Below, one piece after another: positions 26,828 through 37,403 of a DNA stretch of 64,000 nucleotides. Source of the DNA: Sphaerisporangium corydalis. Lineage in GTDB: Bacteria; Actinomycetota; Actinomycetes; Streptosporangiales; Streptosporangiaceae. The translations under genes and the position numbers were made by a program. The notes beneath the pieces were generated by a model that saw only the letters and a program-made list of their open reading frames with translations, searched no databases and had not been told where the DNA came from. Location: the NCBI RefSeq assembly GCF_025506355.1, contig NZ_JANZYP010000025.1, positions 1 through 64,000 of the forward strand. Direction: 5' to 3'. How positions within the stretch are numbered: position 1 is the first letter of the stretch; the number at the start of each line of letters is the position of its first letter.

Positions 26828-27976
26828 TCAGGGGGTTGGTCTGGTGGTGTGGGGGCGGTAGGTCAGGCGGCGTAGGAGGGTTTCCAGGGGGCCGCGGTGG
26901 CCGGTCGCGCGTAGGAGGTCGGCCAGGGCTATCGACAGGGCCCAGACCGCGATCGCGATCAGGAGGGTCGCGGCGAAGCTGATGTCGTCGTGCAGGGCCA
27001 GGGTGAAGGGGTAGAAGAGGGTCACCCACACCACGGCCTGGAACAGGTAGAACGTTAGCGACCGCTGCCCCAGCGCCGCCATGGCCGTGGCCAGGCGGCC
27101 GTGCCGGGTCCTGACCGCGACGAGCCCGACGGCGGCCGCCATGGCGATGCCGCCGGCGTACCCGGTCAGGTCGTGCGCGATGGCCACCGACCATCCGACG
27201 GGTGCCGAGGTGGTCGTCCAGGCTCCTGCGGCCATGAGCGCGGCCGGAAGCCGGCCGATGATCGCAAGGCCGAGGCCGAGCACGGCGACGCGGCGCAGCA
27301 GGGGTACGTGGCGTTCGGGGTCGTCGAGGAGGCGGCGCCTGGCGGCCAGGATGCCGGCCAGCATGGCGGGCACCACGATCACGGTGGACACGATGGTCTT
27401 GCCCGGCCACGAGGGGATGCTCGCGACGAGGTGGGCCCCGAAGGTCGGCTCCATGATCTCCGCGATGGTGGACGGCTTGGACTGGGCGGCAACGCTCTGC
27501 CAGGCCAGCAGCAGGGTCGCGGGGACGAGCGTCAGGACGCCGGTCCACCACAGCACCGTCGCCCTCGCCCGCACGAGGGGGGCGAGCACCAGCAGCGTGA
27601 GCCCGTACACCGCGATGATGTCGATGGGCACCAGCAGCACCGTGTTCGCGAATCCGATGGCGATCAGCCCGAGTGCGCGGCGGCGCATCAGCTTCTTCGT
27701 GGACGTCCAGTCTTCGCCCCTGGCGTGCTGCCGGTACGCGAGCTGCCCGAGCCCGTAGCCGAACAGGAACACGAACATGTTGCGGGCCTGGTTGTCGGCC
27801 AGCAGGGACTTGACGAACGTGGCCACGGCATCGAGGGCGGCCGGGCCGGCGTTCGAGGTGTCGACGAAAGCGGGCGCGTGGGACAGGGCGATCAGCAGGA
27901 GCATGAATCCGCGTGCGAGGTCGGGGGCCGGCGATCGCACGGTCACGCCGGGGGGTTCGGTGACGGCCGTGCTCAC
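26828..27976 (-). CDS. DUF418-type membrane protein (second)
   Basis: A 382-aa protein with about ten hydrophobic segments. DLARGFMLLLIALSHAP at the N-terminus, NMFVFLFGYGLGQLAYRQ and a C-terminal GHRGPLETLLRRLTY match DUF418/YeiB-like proteins. It begins with GTG 27976 after AAGGGG. A perfect 28-bp inverted repeat 113-140 bp upstream may control it. Function is unknown. Confidence 0.85.
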   Translation of the reverse strand: MSTAVTEPPGVTVRSPAPDLARGFMLLLIALSHAPAFVDTSNAGPAALDAVATFVKSLLADNQARNMFVFLFGYGLGQLAYRQHARGEDWTSTKKLMRRRALGLIAIGFANTVLLVPIDIIAVYGLTLLVLAPLVRARATVLWWTGVLTLVPATLLLAWQSVAAQSKPSTIAEIMEPTFGAHLVASIPSWPGKTIVSTVIVVPAMLAGILAARRRLLDDPERHVPLLRRVAVLGLGLAIIGRLPAALMAAGAWTTTSAPVGWSVAIAHDLTGYAGGIAMAAAVGLVAVRTRHGRLATAMAALGQRSLTFYLFQAVVWVTLFYPFTLALHDDISFAATLLIAIAVWALSIALADLLRATGHRGPLETLLRRLTYRPHTTRPTP

Positions 27977-28325
27977 TTGGACCCCTTGGAGGGAAACCCG
28001 ATGGAGGGGACGTCAGCGATGACGTCGGCCGGGGAGAGCGATGTGATCATTCCAGACCTTCTCGGGAGACATGGTTCGCGTTCACGTCATCATGAAAGCT
28101 AATTTGCTTTCATGATTCTGTCAATTGATTTTCCCTTGTATACGGCATATTTGCAATGAGAGTGAAGGTGAATGCACATTGGCTTGCAATGAGATGGCGT
28201 CGAATGCAAGACAGGAATCTTCACCACGGTCCGGAGGTGTTCGCGGACGTGGTGGTGCACAGCCGATCAACGGCCGTCGGCGTCGCGCCTCTACTTGATG
28301 GAGGAGGTGTCCGGCCGGCAGGGGT
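27977..28325. other. Intergenic with regulatory repeats
   Basis: This 349-bp gap is A+T-richer than average. It holds the inverted repeat at 28089-28116 and an 11-bp direct repeat TTGCAATGAGA (28151-28161 and 28184-28194). No convincing gene lies on either strand. Confidence 0.6.
28089..28116. promoter_or_regulatory. Perfect 11-bp inverted repeat, operator candidate
   Basis: ATCATGAAAGC (28089-28099), six-base spacer TAATTT, then GCTTTCATGAT (28106-28116). The 28-bp dyad, its A+T-rich centre and its place upstream of the DUF418 gene are typical of a TetR- or MarR-class operator. No regulator gene is adjacent. It is not followed by a T-tract and is upstream of a start, so a terminator is less likely. 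Confidence 0.6.
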
Positions 28326-28811
28326 TCATCGAGGAGCGTCCCCACAGGGTGGTGTGGTTCGCTCTCCTCCTCGCAGCACCGGTGCGGCAGGGGGCGGGTT
28401 CTTGAGGGTCCGCCACAGAGGGATCGCGGAGGTCAGGACGAACAGGCCGAACAGGGTGATCGGTAGTAGTCCTACCGGGCGCAGCAGCCGGGTGGGGTCG
28501 TCGTGTAGCCAGGGCCAGGAGACGTACCAGTTCGCGGTCACGTCCGCCGCCATGACGATGCACGCGAGCAGGACGCCCACCGGCCGGGACAGCACCAGCA
28601 GGGCGACCACCAGCGGATCGAGGACGACGAGCCCGACGAAGAACACCTGGAGCGGCGGCGGTGCGAACGACGCGTAGGCGTGTACGCCGCCTCGGACGAG
28701 GTCGAGCACGTGCGCGCCCGTCCCCTCGGCGAAGCCGAGCGCGTACACCACCAGCGCGCAGCGTGCCCACAACGGCCGCCCGGCCCAGCGCTCCCGCAGG
28801 CTTTCATTCAT
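28326..28811 (-). CDS. Four-TM membrane protein
   Basis: A 161-aa hydrophobic protein with about four TM segments (WARCALVVYALGFAEG, LQVFFVGLVVLDPLVVALLV, GVLLACIVMAADVTANW, ITLFGLFVLTSAIPLWRTL). TAGGCT lies 7 nt before ATG 28811, suggesting a leaderless mRNA starting at this ATG rather than at GTG 28814. No family recognised. Confidence 0.75.
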   Translation of the reverse strand: MNESLRERWAGRPLWARCALVVYALGFAEGTGAHVLDLVRGGVHAYASFAPPPLQVFFVGLVVLDPLVVALLVLSRPVGVLLACIVMAADVTANWYVSWPWLHDDPTRLLRPVGLLPITLFGLFVLTSAIPLWRTLKNPPPAAPVLRGGERTTPPCGDAPR

Positions 28812-28943
28812 CACCCGCAGCCTACGTAGAAGCGTGCGAGTCAGGCTTAGGAACTCCTCGCAGGGCCCTTTACAAAGTAATATGAAATATCACGACCTGT
28901 CCTAATTCGCCGCCGCCCCCACCCACATCGGCTCATGACCAGG

Positions 28944-30059
<1,116 letters not shown>

Positions 30060-30085
30060 TTACCGGTGTGCGGGAGGAAATCGCG

Positions 30086-32350
30086 GTGGACCAGATGGTT
30101 CTCAGAACACAGCAGTGGGTCAACTCCGTTTACGAGAAGGTCACCGGATACCAACCCGTCCCAGAAGACGGCAGAACAGGCTGGGCCACTGTGCGGGCCC
30201 TCGTGCGGGCCCTGCAGCACGAACTGGCCGTCACCCCGCTGAGTGACACGTTCGGATCGGCCACCCTGGACGCGCTCACCGCGCGGTCCCCCGTCATCGG
30301 CGCGGGCACGGCCAACGAGAACCTCATCAAGATCGTGCAGGGCGCGTTGTACTGCAAGGGGTACGACGGCAGCGGGATCTCCGGCACCTACGACCTGGCC
30401 ACCGGCACCGCCGTCGCCGCCGTGAAGACGGACATGGGTGTGGACGGCGCCTTCCCGGCGCCGGGTGTCGTGCCGAAAGTGCTCAGGGCGCTGCTGACGA
30501 TGGACGCCTATCGCCAGGTCAAGGGTGGATCGGCCCGGATCCGGGAGGTCCAGAGGTGGTTGAACTCCGCGTACGCCGGCCGCCGTGACCAGCCCATCGT
30601 GGCGTGCGACGGGCGCTTCTCCCGAGACGCGCAGAGGGCGCTGCTCCTGGCGATCCAGTACGAGCTCGGAATGGACGACGACACCGCGACCGGGCGGTTC
30701 GGCGAGCGGACCCAGGCCGGGATCAGGGAGCAGGCGGTCCTCGGTCCCGGCGCCACGGACGGGGAGAAGCGTTTCGTCCGGCTGTTCCAGTCGGCGATGA
30801 TCGTCAACGGGTGGGACCTGCCCCTCGACGGGTCCTGCTCCCCTGTCGTGGCGGACACCGTCCTGCTCTTCCAGCAGTTCGCCCGGCTGCTGCCCGCCAA
30901 CGGCATCGCCGGGTACCAGACCTGGGCGTCGTTGCTGGTGAGCCACGGCGACGCCACCCGCAGGGGGACGGCCTGCGACTGCGTCACCGCGATCACCCCG
31001 GAACGGGCGGGCACCCTGCGGGCCGAGGGGTACACGACCGTGGGCCGGTACCTCACGAACACTCCCGGCACCACGTTCAACAAGAAGATCCAGCCGGGCG
31101 AGCTGGACGCCATCGCGGCGGCCGGGCTGACGGCGTTCCCCATCTTCGAGACCGGCGGCCGCACGAGCGGGTACTTCTCCCCCGAGCAGGGGGCCGAGGA
31201 CGCCCTCACGGCCCTGGAGGCGGCCCGCGGTCACGGGTTCGCGCGCGGGACCACGATCTATTTCGCCGTCGACTTCGACGCGCAGGTAGGCGACGTCACC
31301 CAGCGGATCATCCCCTACTTCCGGTCGCTCGCCACGCGCATGAAGCACTACTGCGACGAGTACCGGCCGGGTGTCTACGGGTCACGCGACGTCTGTGGTC
31401 GTCTGGCACGGGATGGGCTGACGGTGTCGAGTTTCGTCGCCGACCTGTCGAGCGGTTTCGGCGGCAACCTCGGCTTCCCGCTGCCGGACGACTGGGCGTT
31501 CGACCAGATATCGACCATCACCGTCGGCTCCGGATCCGGCGGCATCGAGATCGACAACGACATCGCCTCGGGCCGGGACGCCGGGCAGGCGGCGTTCGCG
31601 GTGCCGCCCCGGGCGAGCGCCCCGCTCGACACCGGTTTCGACATGTCGCGCCGTGAGGCGCTGCTGGAGGATCTGGCGGCGTACCTGGCGTCCATCGGCA
31701 TGGCGGACAAGCCGCTGGTCTGGCCGAACTCCACCGAAGCGTCCCTCGACACCGTGCTCCGGCAGGACTCGCTGATCACCGGTCTGAGCCGGGTGTACCG
31801 GATGCGCAAGGCGCTCATCCAGAGCCCGATGTTCTGGGAGACGCGCAGGCTCACCGCCGAGGACGCGCTGGCCGATCTCGCGGTCACCGCCTACTACGGC
31901 TACCGCGCCGAGCTGGAGGCCTGGCACGAGCTGCCGCCCGGCGAGAGGACGACCACGCCCGTGCCGGTGCCCCCCTTCCTGCAGAAGGACGACGCGAGCG
32001 CCGGGTCCGGGCGGATCTTCGCGCGCACCGCGATCGCCGCGCACAACCACGCCGTCGGCGCGGGCCTCATCGAGGGCGAGCCGCTGGACCCCGACGACTG
32101 GCACGTGATGCGGGACATCCGGCGGCGGCTCCGCGACGACCCCGAGTACACCGCAGGCACCATGCCCCAGGTGATCGCCATGGCTGCGAGCGAGGCGGGC
32201 GTCGACGCCGACCCGCTGTCCTACGACACCGACGGGCTCAGCGCGGTGCTGGCCCGCTACCACGGAACGGGCGAACAGGCGGAACAGTACGGACGCGAAC
32301 TGTCCGGCGTCTACGCCGTCTTCGAAAAGTACAACGCCACCCTGCGCTGA
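30086..32350 (+). CDS. DUF1906 glycoside-hydrolase-like protein with peptidoglycan-binding-like repeats
   Basis: The 754-aa product has an N-terminal half (about 1-290) with PG_binding-like helical repeats (IREVQRWLNSAYAG, LFQQFARLLPANGIAGYQTW), then a DUF1906/Rv2525c-like GH domain (about 297-500) with GRYLTNTPGTTFNKK, TIYFAVDFDAQ and the acidic IEIDNDIA, and a helical C-terminal third. DUF1906 proteins act on or bind cell-wall glycans. There is no signal peptide, so export, if any, must use another route. GGAGG precedes GTG 30086 by 9 nt; GTG 30068 is an alternative start. Confidence 0.85.
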   Translation: MDQMVLRTQQWVNSVYEKVTGYQPVPEDGRTGWATVRALVRALQHELAVTPLSDTFGSATLDALTARSPVIGAGTANENLIKIVQGALYCKGYDGSGISGTYDLATGTAVAAVKTDMGVDGAFPAPGVVPKVLRALLTMDAYRQVKGGSARIREVQRWLNSAYAGRRDQPIVACDGRFSRDAQRALLLAIQYELGMDDDTATGRFGERTQAGIREQAVLGPGATDGEKRFVRLFQSAMIVNGWDLPLDGSCSPVVADTVLLFQQFARLLPANGIAGYQTWASLLVSHGDATRRGTACDCVTAITPERAGTLRAEGYTTVGRYLTNTPGTTFNKKIQPGELDAIAAAGLTAFPIFETGGRTSGYFSPEQGAEDALTALEAARGHGFARGTTIYFAVDFDAQVGDVTQRIIPYFRSLATRMKHYCDEYRPGVYGSRDVCGRLARDGLTVSSFVADLSSGFGGNLGFPLPDDWAFDQISTITVGSGSGGIEIDNDIASGRDAGQAAFAVPPRASAPLDTGFDMSRREALLEDLAAYLASIGMADKPLVWPNSTEASLDTVLRQDSLITGLSRVYRMRKALIQSPMFWETRRLTAEDALADLAVTAYYGYRAELEAWHELPPGERTTTPVPVPPFLQKDDASAGSGRIFARTAIAAHNHAVGAGLIEGEPLDPDDWHVMRDIRRRLRDDPEYTAGTMPQVIAMAASEAGVDADPLSYDTDGLSAVLARYHGTGEQAEQYGRELSGVYAVFEKYNATLR

Positions 32351-32532
32351 GATCCGTATGAATTGATCCACGGAGGCGCCGTGCAGCGACTCGATGACAG
32401 CGGGCGTGGACGACCGCGCGGGCGAATCCACGGCGGTGCCCGTGTACAGGCCGTGCGGGCGTCCGTTCCGGGATATACGTGACGTCCGATACCCGCCGGT
32501 CCGACCGGCCGGTCGCGGGCAGACTGTGTCGT

Positions 32533-33147
32533 ATGTCCGACACCTTCGACGGGATCATCGACCGGTTCGTGCTGTCCAGCGCTGGTTTCGCGCGGGTGCT
32601 CGGCGCCGTGCCGTCCGAGCAGTGGAGCCGGCCGACACCCTGCTCGGAATGGGATGTGCGGCAGCTTGTCAACCACATGACCAGGGGAAACCTCAACTAC
32701 GTGTTCCTGCTCCAAGGTGGCGGGCGCGCGGAGTTCCTGCGTCTGCGGGACGCCGACGCGCTGGGTTCCGACCCGGTCGGCGCCTACACCCGGTCCGTAC
32801 GGGCGTGCGCCGAGGCGTTCGGCCGGCCCGGTGCCCTGAGGCAGGTTCTCGACTATCCCCTGGGCGAGGTGACCGGACGGCAGGCGCTCGCGGTGCGCAC
32901 CACCGACAGCGTCGTTCACACCTGGGACCTCGCCCGGGCCGTCGGTACCGACGACGAACTCGACCCGGGCCTGGTCGCGTGGATCGACGACCATCTCGAC
33001 GCTATCTACTCCGGCTTGTCGGAGTCTCCTACCGATGCCGACACGACCCACCGGTTCTTCGCCGCTCCCGCCGGCGAACCGGCTTCCGGCGCCTCGCGGC
33101 AGGACCGGCTCCTGTGGCGGATGGGCCGGAACGCCGACACCAGATAG
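32533..33147 (+). CDS. TIGR03086-family metal-binding protein (DinB/mycothiol-type fold)
   Basis: A 204-aa four-helix-bundle protein of the mycothiol-dependent maleylpyruvate isomerase-like group. WSRPTPCSEWDVRQLVNHM is the N-terminal signature with the first metal His, and TTDSVVHTWDLARAVG carries the later His. The family is thought to act in mycothiol- or bacillithiol-linked transfer or detoxification; this one's substrate is unknown. ATG 32533 has CAGACT 7 nt upstream. Confidence 0.85.
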   Translation: MSDTFDGIIDRFVLSSAGFARVLGAVPSEQWSRPTPCSEWDVRQLVNHMTRGNLNYVFLLQGGGRAEFLRLRDADALGSDPVGAYTRSVRACAEAFGRPGALRQVLDYPLGEVTGRQALAVRTTDSVVHTWDLARAVGTDDELDPGLVAWIDDHLDAIYSGLSESPTDADTTHRFFAAPAGEPASGASRQDRLLWRMGRNADTR

Positions 33148-33216
33148 GCGGGGCGAAGGCCGCTCCTTCGCGACCTCGGCCACGGAGGACGGGGGAGCCG
33201 GATCGAAGGACGGGTG

Positions 33217-35208
33217 TCAGGGGAGGTCGACGTCGGCGTGGGATCGGCCGCCGGACAGGGTCGGGTAGCCGGGGCCCCGGTCGAAGAACGCGGGGGGCGG
33301 CTCGGCGCGGAGCCGGGCGCGAAGCGCTTCCGTGGCGCCGTCGTCGACCTGGAGTTCGTCGGACCGGGGACGAGCGCCCGGGCCGCCGGGCGGATCGCCG
33401 TCGGCGCCACCCCGCGGATCAGCGCCCGGGCTGCCGGGCAGGTCCCCGCCGGCCCTCGGATCGGGATCCGGGACGCCGGGCAGGTCGCCGTCGGCGCCGC
33501 CCCGCGGGTCAGGGTCGGGGGTGGCAGGGGTGTGGAGGACGACGCCGTAGGCGGTGCGGGCCTCGGCGGGGGAGACCTTGCCGTCGCGGACGTCCGCCGC
33601 GACCAGTGACGGGTCGCGGTCGTAGGGTGAGCCCCAGCCGCCGCCGCCGGTCGTGCGGACCCGGACGATCTCCCCGGCGCGGACGGGGAAGTCGTCGACC
33701 AGGCCCTCCATCTCCGTGTCGCCGACGGTGACCAGGAACGGGCGCCCGGCCCTGCCGCCGTTCACCCCCCAGCACGCGAGGATCGACCGGTCGGCGATGG
33801 ACATGAACGAGGCGTCACGCAGCATCCGGATGTGCTTGTCGTACCCGAGCCCGCCCCGGTAGAGGCCCGCCCCGCCGGAGTCGCGGGCGAGCCCGAGGCG
33901 TTCGACCAGGAACGGCCAGCGCGACTCGGCGAACTCGACGGGGATGTTGCGCGAGTCGGGGACGACGTGGATCGTGTCCTCCCCGTCGGCGTACCACCGC
34001 CCGCCTGAGCCGCCGCCGAGGACCTCGCGCATGAGGTACGGCCGGCCCTCGTGGTCGTCCCCGTACACACCGGTGTAGCGGATCGTCTCCTGGTCGGCGG
34101 GCATGCGCCCGCCCGTGGCCTTGGCCAGCACCCCGGCGAGCACGCCGAGCAGGCGCAGGATGACGAACGTGCGGGCGTTCGTCGGCGCCGGGAAGATCGG
34201 CGTCAGCAGGGTGCCCTTCTCGGGGAACCGCATCTCGATCAGCGGGACGACGCCCTCGTTGACGTCCAGTTCCGCCATCCGCTCGGGGGTGTCGGCGAGG
34301 TTGCGGAGGATGGGGGCGAGCCACTTCTTCAGGAACACCCCTCCCGCGTAGTCGCCGGCGTGGTTGATCGGGCCCTTGGCCTGCGGCGAGGTGCCGGTGA
34401 AGTCGATGACCAGCGGCCTTTCTGCGGCGTGGTCGACGGTCAGGGTGATGCGCTGGGTGTGCAGGCGTGGCTCGTCCACGCCGTCGTGCTCGGCGTAGTC
34501 CTCCCAGACGTGCACGCCCTCGGGGATCTTGGCCAGCAGTTCCCTGCGGAACGTCTCGGTGGTCTTGGAGATGATCGCGTCGAAGCACGCCTCGACCGCC
34601 GCCCTGCCGTACCGGCCGAACAGCTCGCCGAGCCGGCGGGCGCCCATGAGGCAGGCCGAGCACTCCGCGTCCAGGTCGCCGGCCAGCGAGTCGGGCATGC
34701 GGGTGTTGCGCGTCATGATCGTCAGCGCGGCGCGGTTGGGCACGCCACGGTCCCACAGCTTGATCGGGGGGACCATCAGGCCCTCTTCGAAGGCGCTGCG
34801 CGCGTTGGAGGGCATCGACCCGGGTACGGAGCCGCCGATGTCGTCGTGGTGGCCGAACGCCTGGACGAACGCGACCACCTCGCCGTCGTGGAACACCGGG
34901 ACCGTGACGCACAGGTCGGGGAGGTGCCCGATGCCGCCTTCGGAGAGGTAGACGTCGTTGTGGAAGAAGACGTCCCCGGGGTTCATCTCGGCGACCGGGA
35001 AGTCGCGCACGATGGGCTGCACCAGGGCGGAGTACGAGCGGCCGGTCAGCTTGCGCAGGCGCACGTCGTGGATGCCCGCCCGGAAGTCGTGGGCGTCGCG
35101 GATCATCGGCGAGCGCGCCGTGCGGGCGATGGCCGTCTCGACCTCCATCTCGACGGACGCGAGCGTCCCCTCGACGATCTCGACCAGTACCGGGTCGACC
35201 GCTGTCAT
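33217..35208 (-). CDS. hyuB: Hydantoinase B/oxoprolinase beta-type subunit
   Basis: ATP-dependent lactam/hydantoin hydrolase or carboxylase subunit of 663 aa. Family signatures are VEIVEGTLASVEMEVETAI, HDFRAGIHDVRLRK, NDVYLSEGGIGHLPD, FGHHDDIGG and, late, GGSGGRWYADG and RTTGGGGWGSPYDRDP. Between AYGVVL and the C-terminal helix (about residues 570-630) is a low-complexity D-P/G-G repeat insert not seen in typical members. ATG 35208 overlaps the hyuA stop (ATGA). Substrate unknown. Confidence 0.92.
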   Translation of the reverse strand: MTAVDPVLVEIVEGTLASVEMEVETAIARTARSPMIRDAHDFRAGIHDVRLRKLTGRSYSALVQPIVRDFPVAEMNPGDVFFHNDVYLSEGGIGHLPDLCVTVPVFHDGEVVAFVQAFGHHDDIGGSVPGSMPSNARSAFEEGLMVPPIKLWDRGVPNRAALTIMTRNTRMPDSLAGDLDAECSACLMGARRLGELFGRYGRAAVEACFDAIISKTTETFRRELLAKIPEGVHVWEDYAEHDGVDEPRLHTQRITLTVDHAAERPLVIDFTGTSPQAKGPINHAGDYAGGVFLKKWLAPILRNLADTPERMAELDVNEGVVPLIEMRFPEKGTLLTPIFPAPTNARTFVILRLLGVLAGVLAKATGGRMPADQETIRYTGVYGDDHEGRPYLMREVLGGGSGGRWYADGEDTIHVVPDSRNIPVEFAESRWPFLVERLGLARDSGGAGLYRGGLGYDKHIRMLRDASFMSIADRSILACWGVNGGRAGRPFLVTVGDTEMEGLVDDFPVRAGEIVRVRTTGGGGWGSPYDRDPSLVAADVRDGKVSPAEARTAYGVVLHTPATPDPDPRGGADGDLPGVPDPDPRAGGDLPGSPGADPRGGADGDPPGGPGARPRSDELQVDDGATEALRARLRAEPPPAFFDRGPGYPTLSGGRSHADVDLP
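33360..33540 (-). repeat. DPDPRGGADGD-type coding repeat in hyuB
   Basis: Imperfect units encoding DPDPRGGADGDLPG/DPRAGGDLPGSPG recur in the 3' part of hyuB. They form a disordered linker just before the C-terminal helix. The unit length varies between about 11 and 14 codons. Confidence 0.75.
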
Positions 35209-37403
35209 TGCCCTGCCCCGTCCTGTGCGACCGACCTGCCCTGTCCTACCGAACCGTCTCGTACGACTGAACCGTCTCGTACGACCGAACCGTCTCGTAC
35301 GACCGAACCGTCTCGTACGACCGAACCGTCTCGTACGACCGGACCGTCCTGGGTGAGTGCCGCGCGGCGGACCACGAGGTTGGCGTGGGCGTCGACCTCG
35401 GCGGTGAAGCCGGGGTGCAGCGGCAGCGTGGAGCCGTACTCCTGGATCACCGCGGGCCCGGTGACCACGTCGCCGCGCCGCAGGTCGCCGCGCCGGTGGA
35501 CGGGCGCCGCCCGCCAGCCGCTCCCCTGGAGGTCCTCGTCGAAGTACACCGCACGCTCGCCGGGAGGCGGCGGCGCCCCTCCCCCGGGCGGGGGCAGTTC
35601 GGGGATGACGGGCCGGGTGATCGGGCCGATGCCGGAGACCCGCAGGTTGACCCATTCCACGCCGTGCCGGGGGTCGTCGCGGTAGCCGTACCCGTAGAGC
35701 CGGTGGTGGGCGTCGTGGAACCGGTCGAGCACCTCGTCCCGCCAGGAGGGGTCGACGGGCCCGGCCGGCGCGGGCACCCGCACCTCGTACGCCTGGCCGT
35801 AGTAGCGCAGGTCGGCGCTGCGCGCGTAGACGTGCCGCTCGCGGGGGAATCCCTCGCGGTCGAGGGCGTCCGCCGCTTCGGCCTCCAGCTCGCCGAGGAT
35901 GGCGGCGGCGGTCTCCAGGGACGGGTCGCGGGTCACGTGCGTGCGGACGTAGTCGTTCTTGACGTCGACCGTGAGCAGCCCGAACGCCGACACATTGCCG
36001 GGGTTGGGCGGCACGACGACCGCGGGAACGGACAGGATGTCGATGAGGCGGCAGACCAGCAGCGGCCCCGAGCCGCCGAAGGCGACCATGGGGAAGTCCC
36101 GCACGTCGAGGCCGCGTTTGACGGTGATCTGCCGGATGGCGTTCGACTGGTTGAACGCGCTGATCTCCAGGATGCCGACGGCGGTGCGCTCGGGCGTGAG
36201 GCCGATCTTGCCGGCCAGCGCCTCGACGCCGGTCCGCGCGGCTTCGGCGTCCAGGGGGATCTCGCCGCCGAGCAGGTGGGGCGGCACGCGGCCGAGGTAC
36301 ACGTGGGCGTCGGTGACCGTCACCTCGGTGCCGCCGTTGCCGTAGCAGATGGGGCCGGGGTCGGCGCCCGCGGACTTGGGGCCGACCTTGAGCGTGCCCT
36401 CGGGGGAGGTCCAGGCGATCGACCCGCCGCCCGCGCCGACGGTCACGATGTCGATCATCGGGATCTTGCACGGGTACCGGCCGATGGACCCTTCGGTGGT
36501 CAGGGACGGCTCGCCGTCGACGACGACGGCCACGTCGGTGGAGGTGCCGCCGCCGTCGAGCGTGATGACCGACGGGTGGCCTGCGGCGCCGGCGATGAGC
36601 GCGGCGCCCAGGGCGCCCGCGGCCGGGCCGGAGAGCACGGTGGTGATCGGCTGGTGGACGACCTCGGCCGCCGACAGCACCCCGCCGTTGCTCTTCATCA
36701 CCGAGAACGGCATGCCGAGGCGGGTCGCCAGGTTCGCGATGTACCGCCGCATGGTCGGCTTCACGGCGGCGTCGACCAGCGTCGTGACGGAGCGCTCGTA
36801 CTCGCGGTACTCGCGCAGCACGTCGCTCGACAGGGACACGACGGCGGCGGGGTGCTCGCGCTCCAGCACCTCCAGCATGCGCCGTTCGTGCGCGGGGTCG
36901 GCGTAGGAGTGCAGGAAGCACACCCCGATGGCGGTGATGCCCCGTTCCCGGAACCAGCGCGCCGCCGCCACGGCCCCGGCCTCGTCGAACGGGCGCACCT
37001 CGCGGCCGAGGTGGTCCAGGCGCCCGCCGACGGTGCGCACGCGGTGGACCGGGACGATGCGCGGGGGTTTGACCCAGAAGTAGGAGTTGCCGTAGCCGTC
37101 GGGGACGCTCTGCCGGGCGATCTCCAGGATGAACTCGAACCCTTCGGTGGTGACGAATCCCAGGTCGAGGGGGCGGTCTTCGAGGAGCTGGTTGGTGGCG
37201 ACGGTGGTGCCGTGCACGATGCCGCCGATGTCGGAGAGGCTCCGGCCGGAGAGGACCTTGTGGACGCCGTTCATGAACCCGTCCGCGGGGTTGGCCGGGG
37301 TGGAGGGGGTCTTGGTCGTCGTGATCTCACCGGTCTGCTCGTCCACCGCGACCACGTCGGTGAACGTGCCCCCGGTGTCGACGCCGATACGGACGCTGCG
37401 CAT
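35205..37403 (-). CDS. hyuA: Hydantoinase A/oxoprolinase alpha-type subunit
   Basis: ATP-binding ASKHA-like subunit of 732 aa that works with hyuB. N-terminal RIGVDTGGTFTDVVAVD (phosphate-1 loop), GIVHGTTVATNQLLE, LREYREYERSVTTLVDAA, LSGPAAGALGAA and LDGGGTSTDVA are canonical. ATG 37403 gives the MRSVRIGVDTGGTFTD start; upstream codons add residues without family match. The C-terminus ends in a repeat of VVRDGS units (see repeat). The operon could open a hydantoin, oxoproline or related lactam; no companion racemase or carbamoylase is here. Confidence 0.93.
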   Translation of the reverse strand: MRSVRIGVDTGGTFTDVVAVDEQTGEITTTKTPSTPANPADGFMNGVHKVLSGRSLSDIGGIVHGTTVATNQLLEDRPLDLGFVTTEGFEFILEIARQSVPDGYGNSYFWVKPPRIVPVHRVRTVGGRLDHLGREVRPFDEAGAVAAARWFRERGITAIGVCFLHSYADPAHERRMLEVLEREHPAAVVSLSSDVLREYREYERSVTTLVDAAVKPTMRRYIANLATRLGMPFSVMKSNGGVLSAAEVVHQPITTVLSGPAAGALGAALIAGAAGHPSVITLDGGGTSTDVAVVVDGEPSLTTEGSIGRYPCKIPMIDIVTVGAGGGSIAWTSPEGTLKVGPKSAGADPGPICYGNGGTEVTVTDAHVYLGRVPPHLLGGEIPLDAEAARTGVEALAGKIGLTPERTAVGILEISAFNQSNAIRQITVKRGLDVRDFPMVAFGGSGPLLVCRLIDILSVPAVVVPPNPGNVSAFGLLTVDVKNDYVRTHVTRDPSLETAAAILGELEAEAADALDREGFPRERHVYARSADLRYYGQAYEVRVPAPAGPVDPSWRDEVLDRFHDAHHRLYGYGYRDDPRHGVEWVNLRVSGIGPITRPVIPELPPPGGGAPPPPGERAVYFDEDLQGSGWRAAPVHRRGDLRRGDVVTGPAVIQEYGSTLPLHPGFTAEVDAHANLVVRRAALTQDGPVVRDGSVVRDGSVVRDGSVVRDGSVVRDGSVGQGRSVAQDGAGQ
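35251..35340 (-). repeat. Five 18-bp tandem repeats at the 3' end of hyuA
   Basis: Five consecutive 18-bp units (GAACCGTCTCGTACGACC on the + strand) encode VVRDGS repeats at the C-terminus of hyuA. The first unit has one change, the others are identical, pointing to recent slippage or unequal crossing-over. Because 18 bp is a codon multiple, length change keeps the frame and the coupled start of hyuB. Confidence 0.95.

Noticed and set aside
28121-28345. 74-aa minus-strand gene
   Set aside because: No ribosome site, odd codon use, and it overlaps the end of the membrane-protein gene.
35251-35340. CRISPR-like array
   Set aside because: Units are adjacent with no spacers and lie in a coding frame.
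33217-36921. One 1234-aa frame covering hyuB and part of hyuA
   Set aside because: The N-terminal 570 residues are an out-of-frame reading of hyuA; true hyuB starts at ATG 35208 overlapping the hyuA stop.
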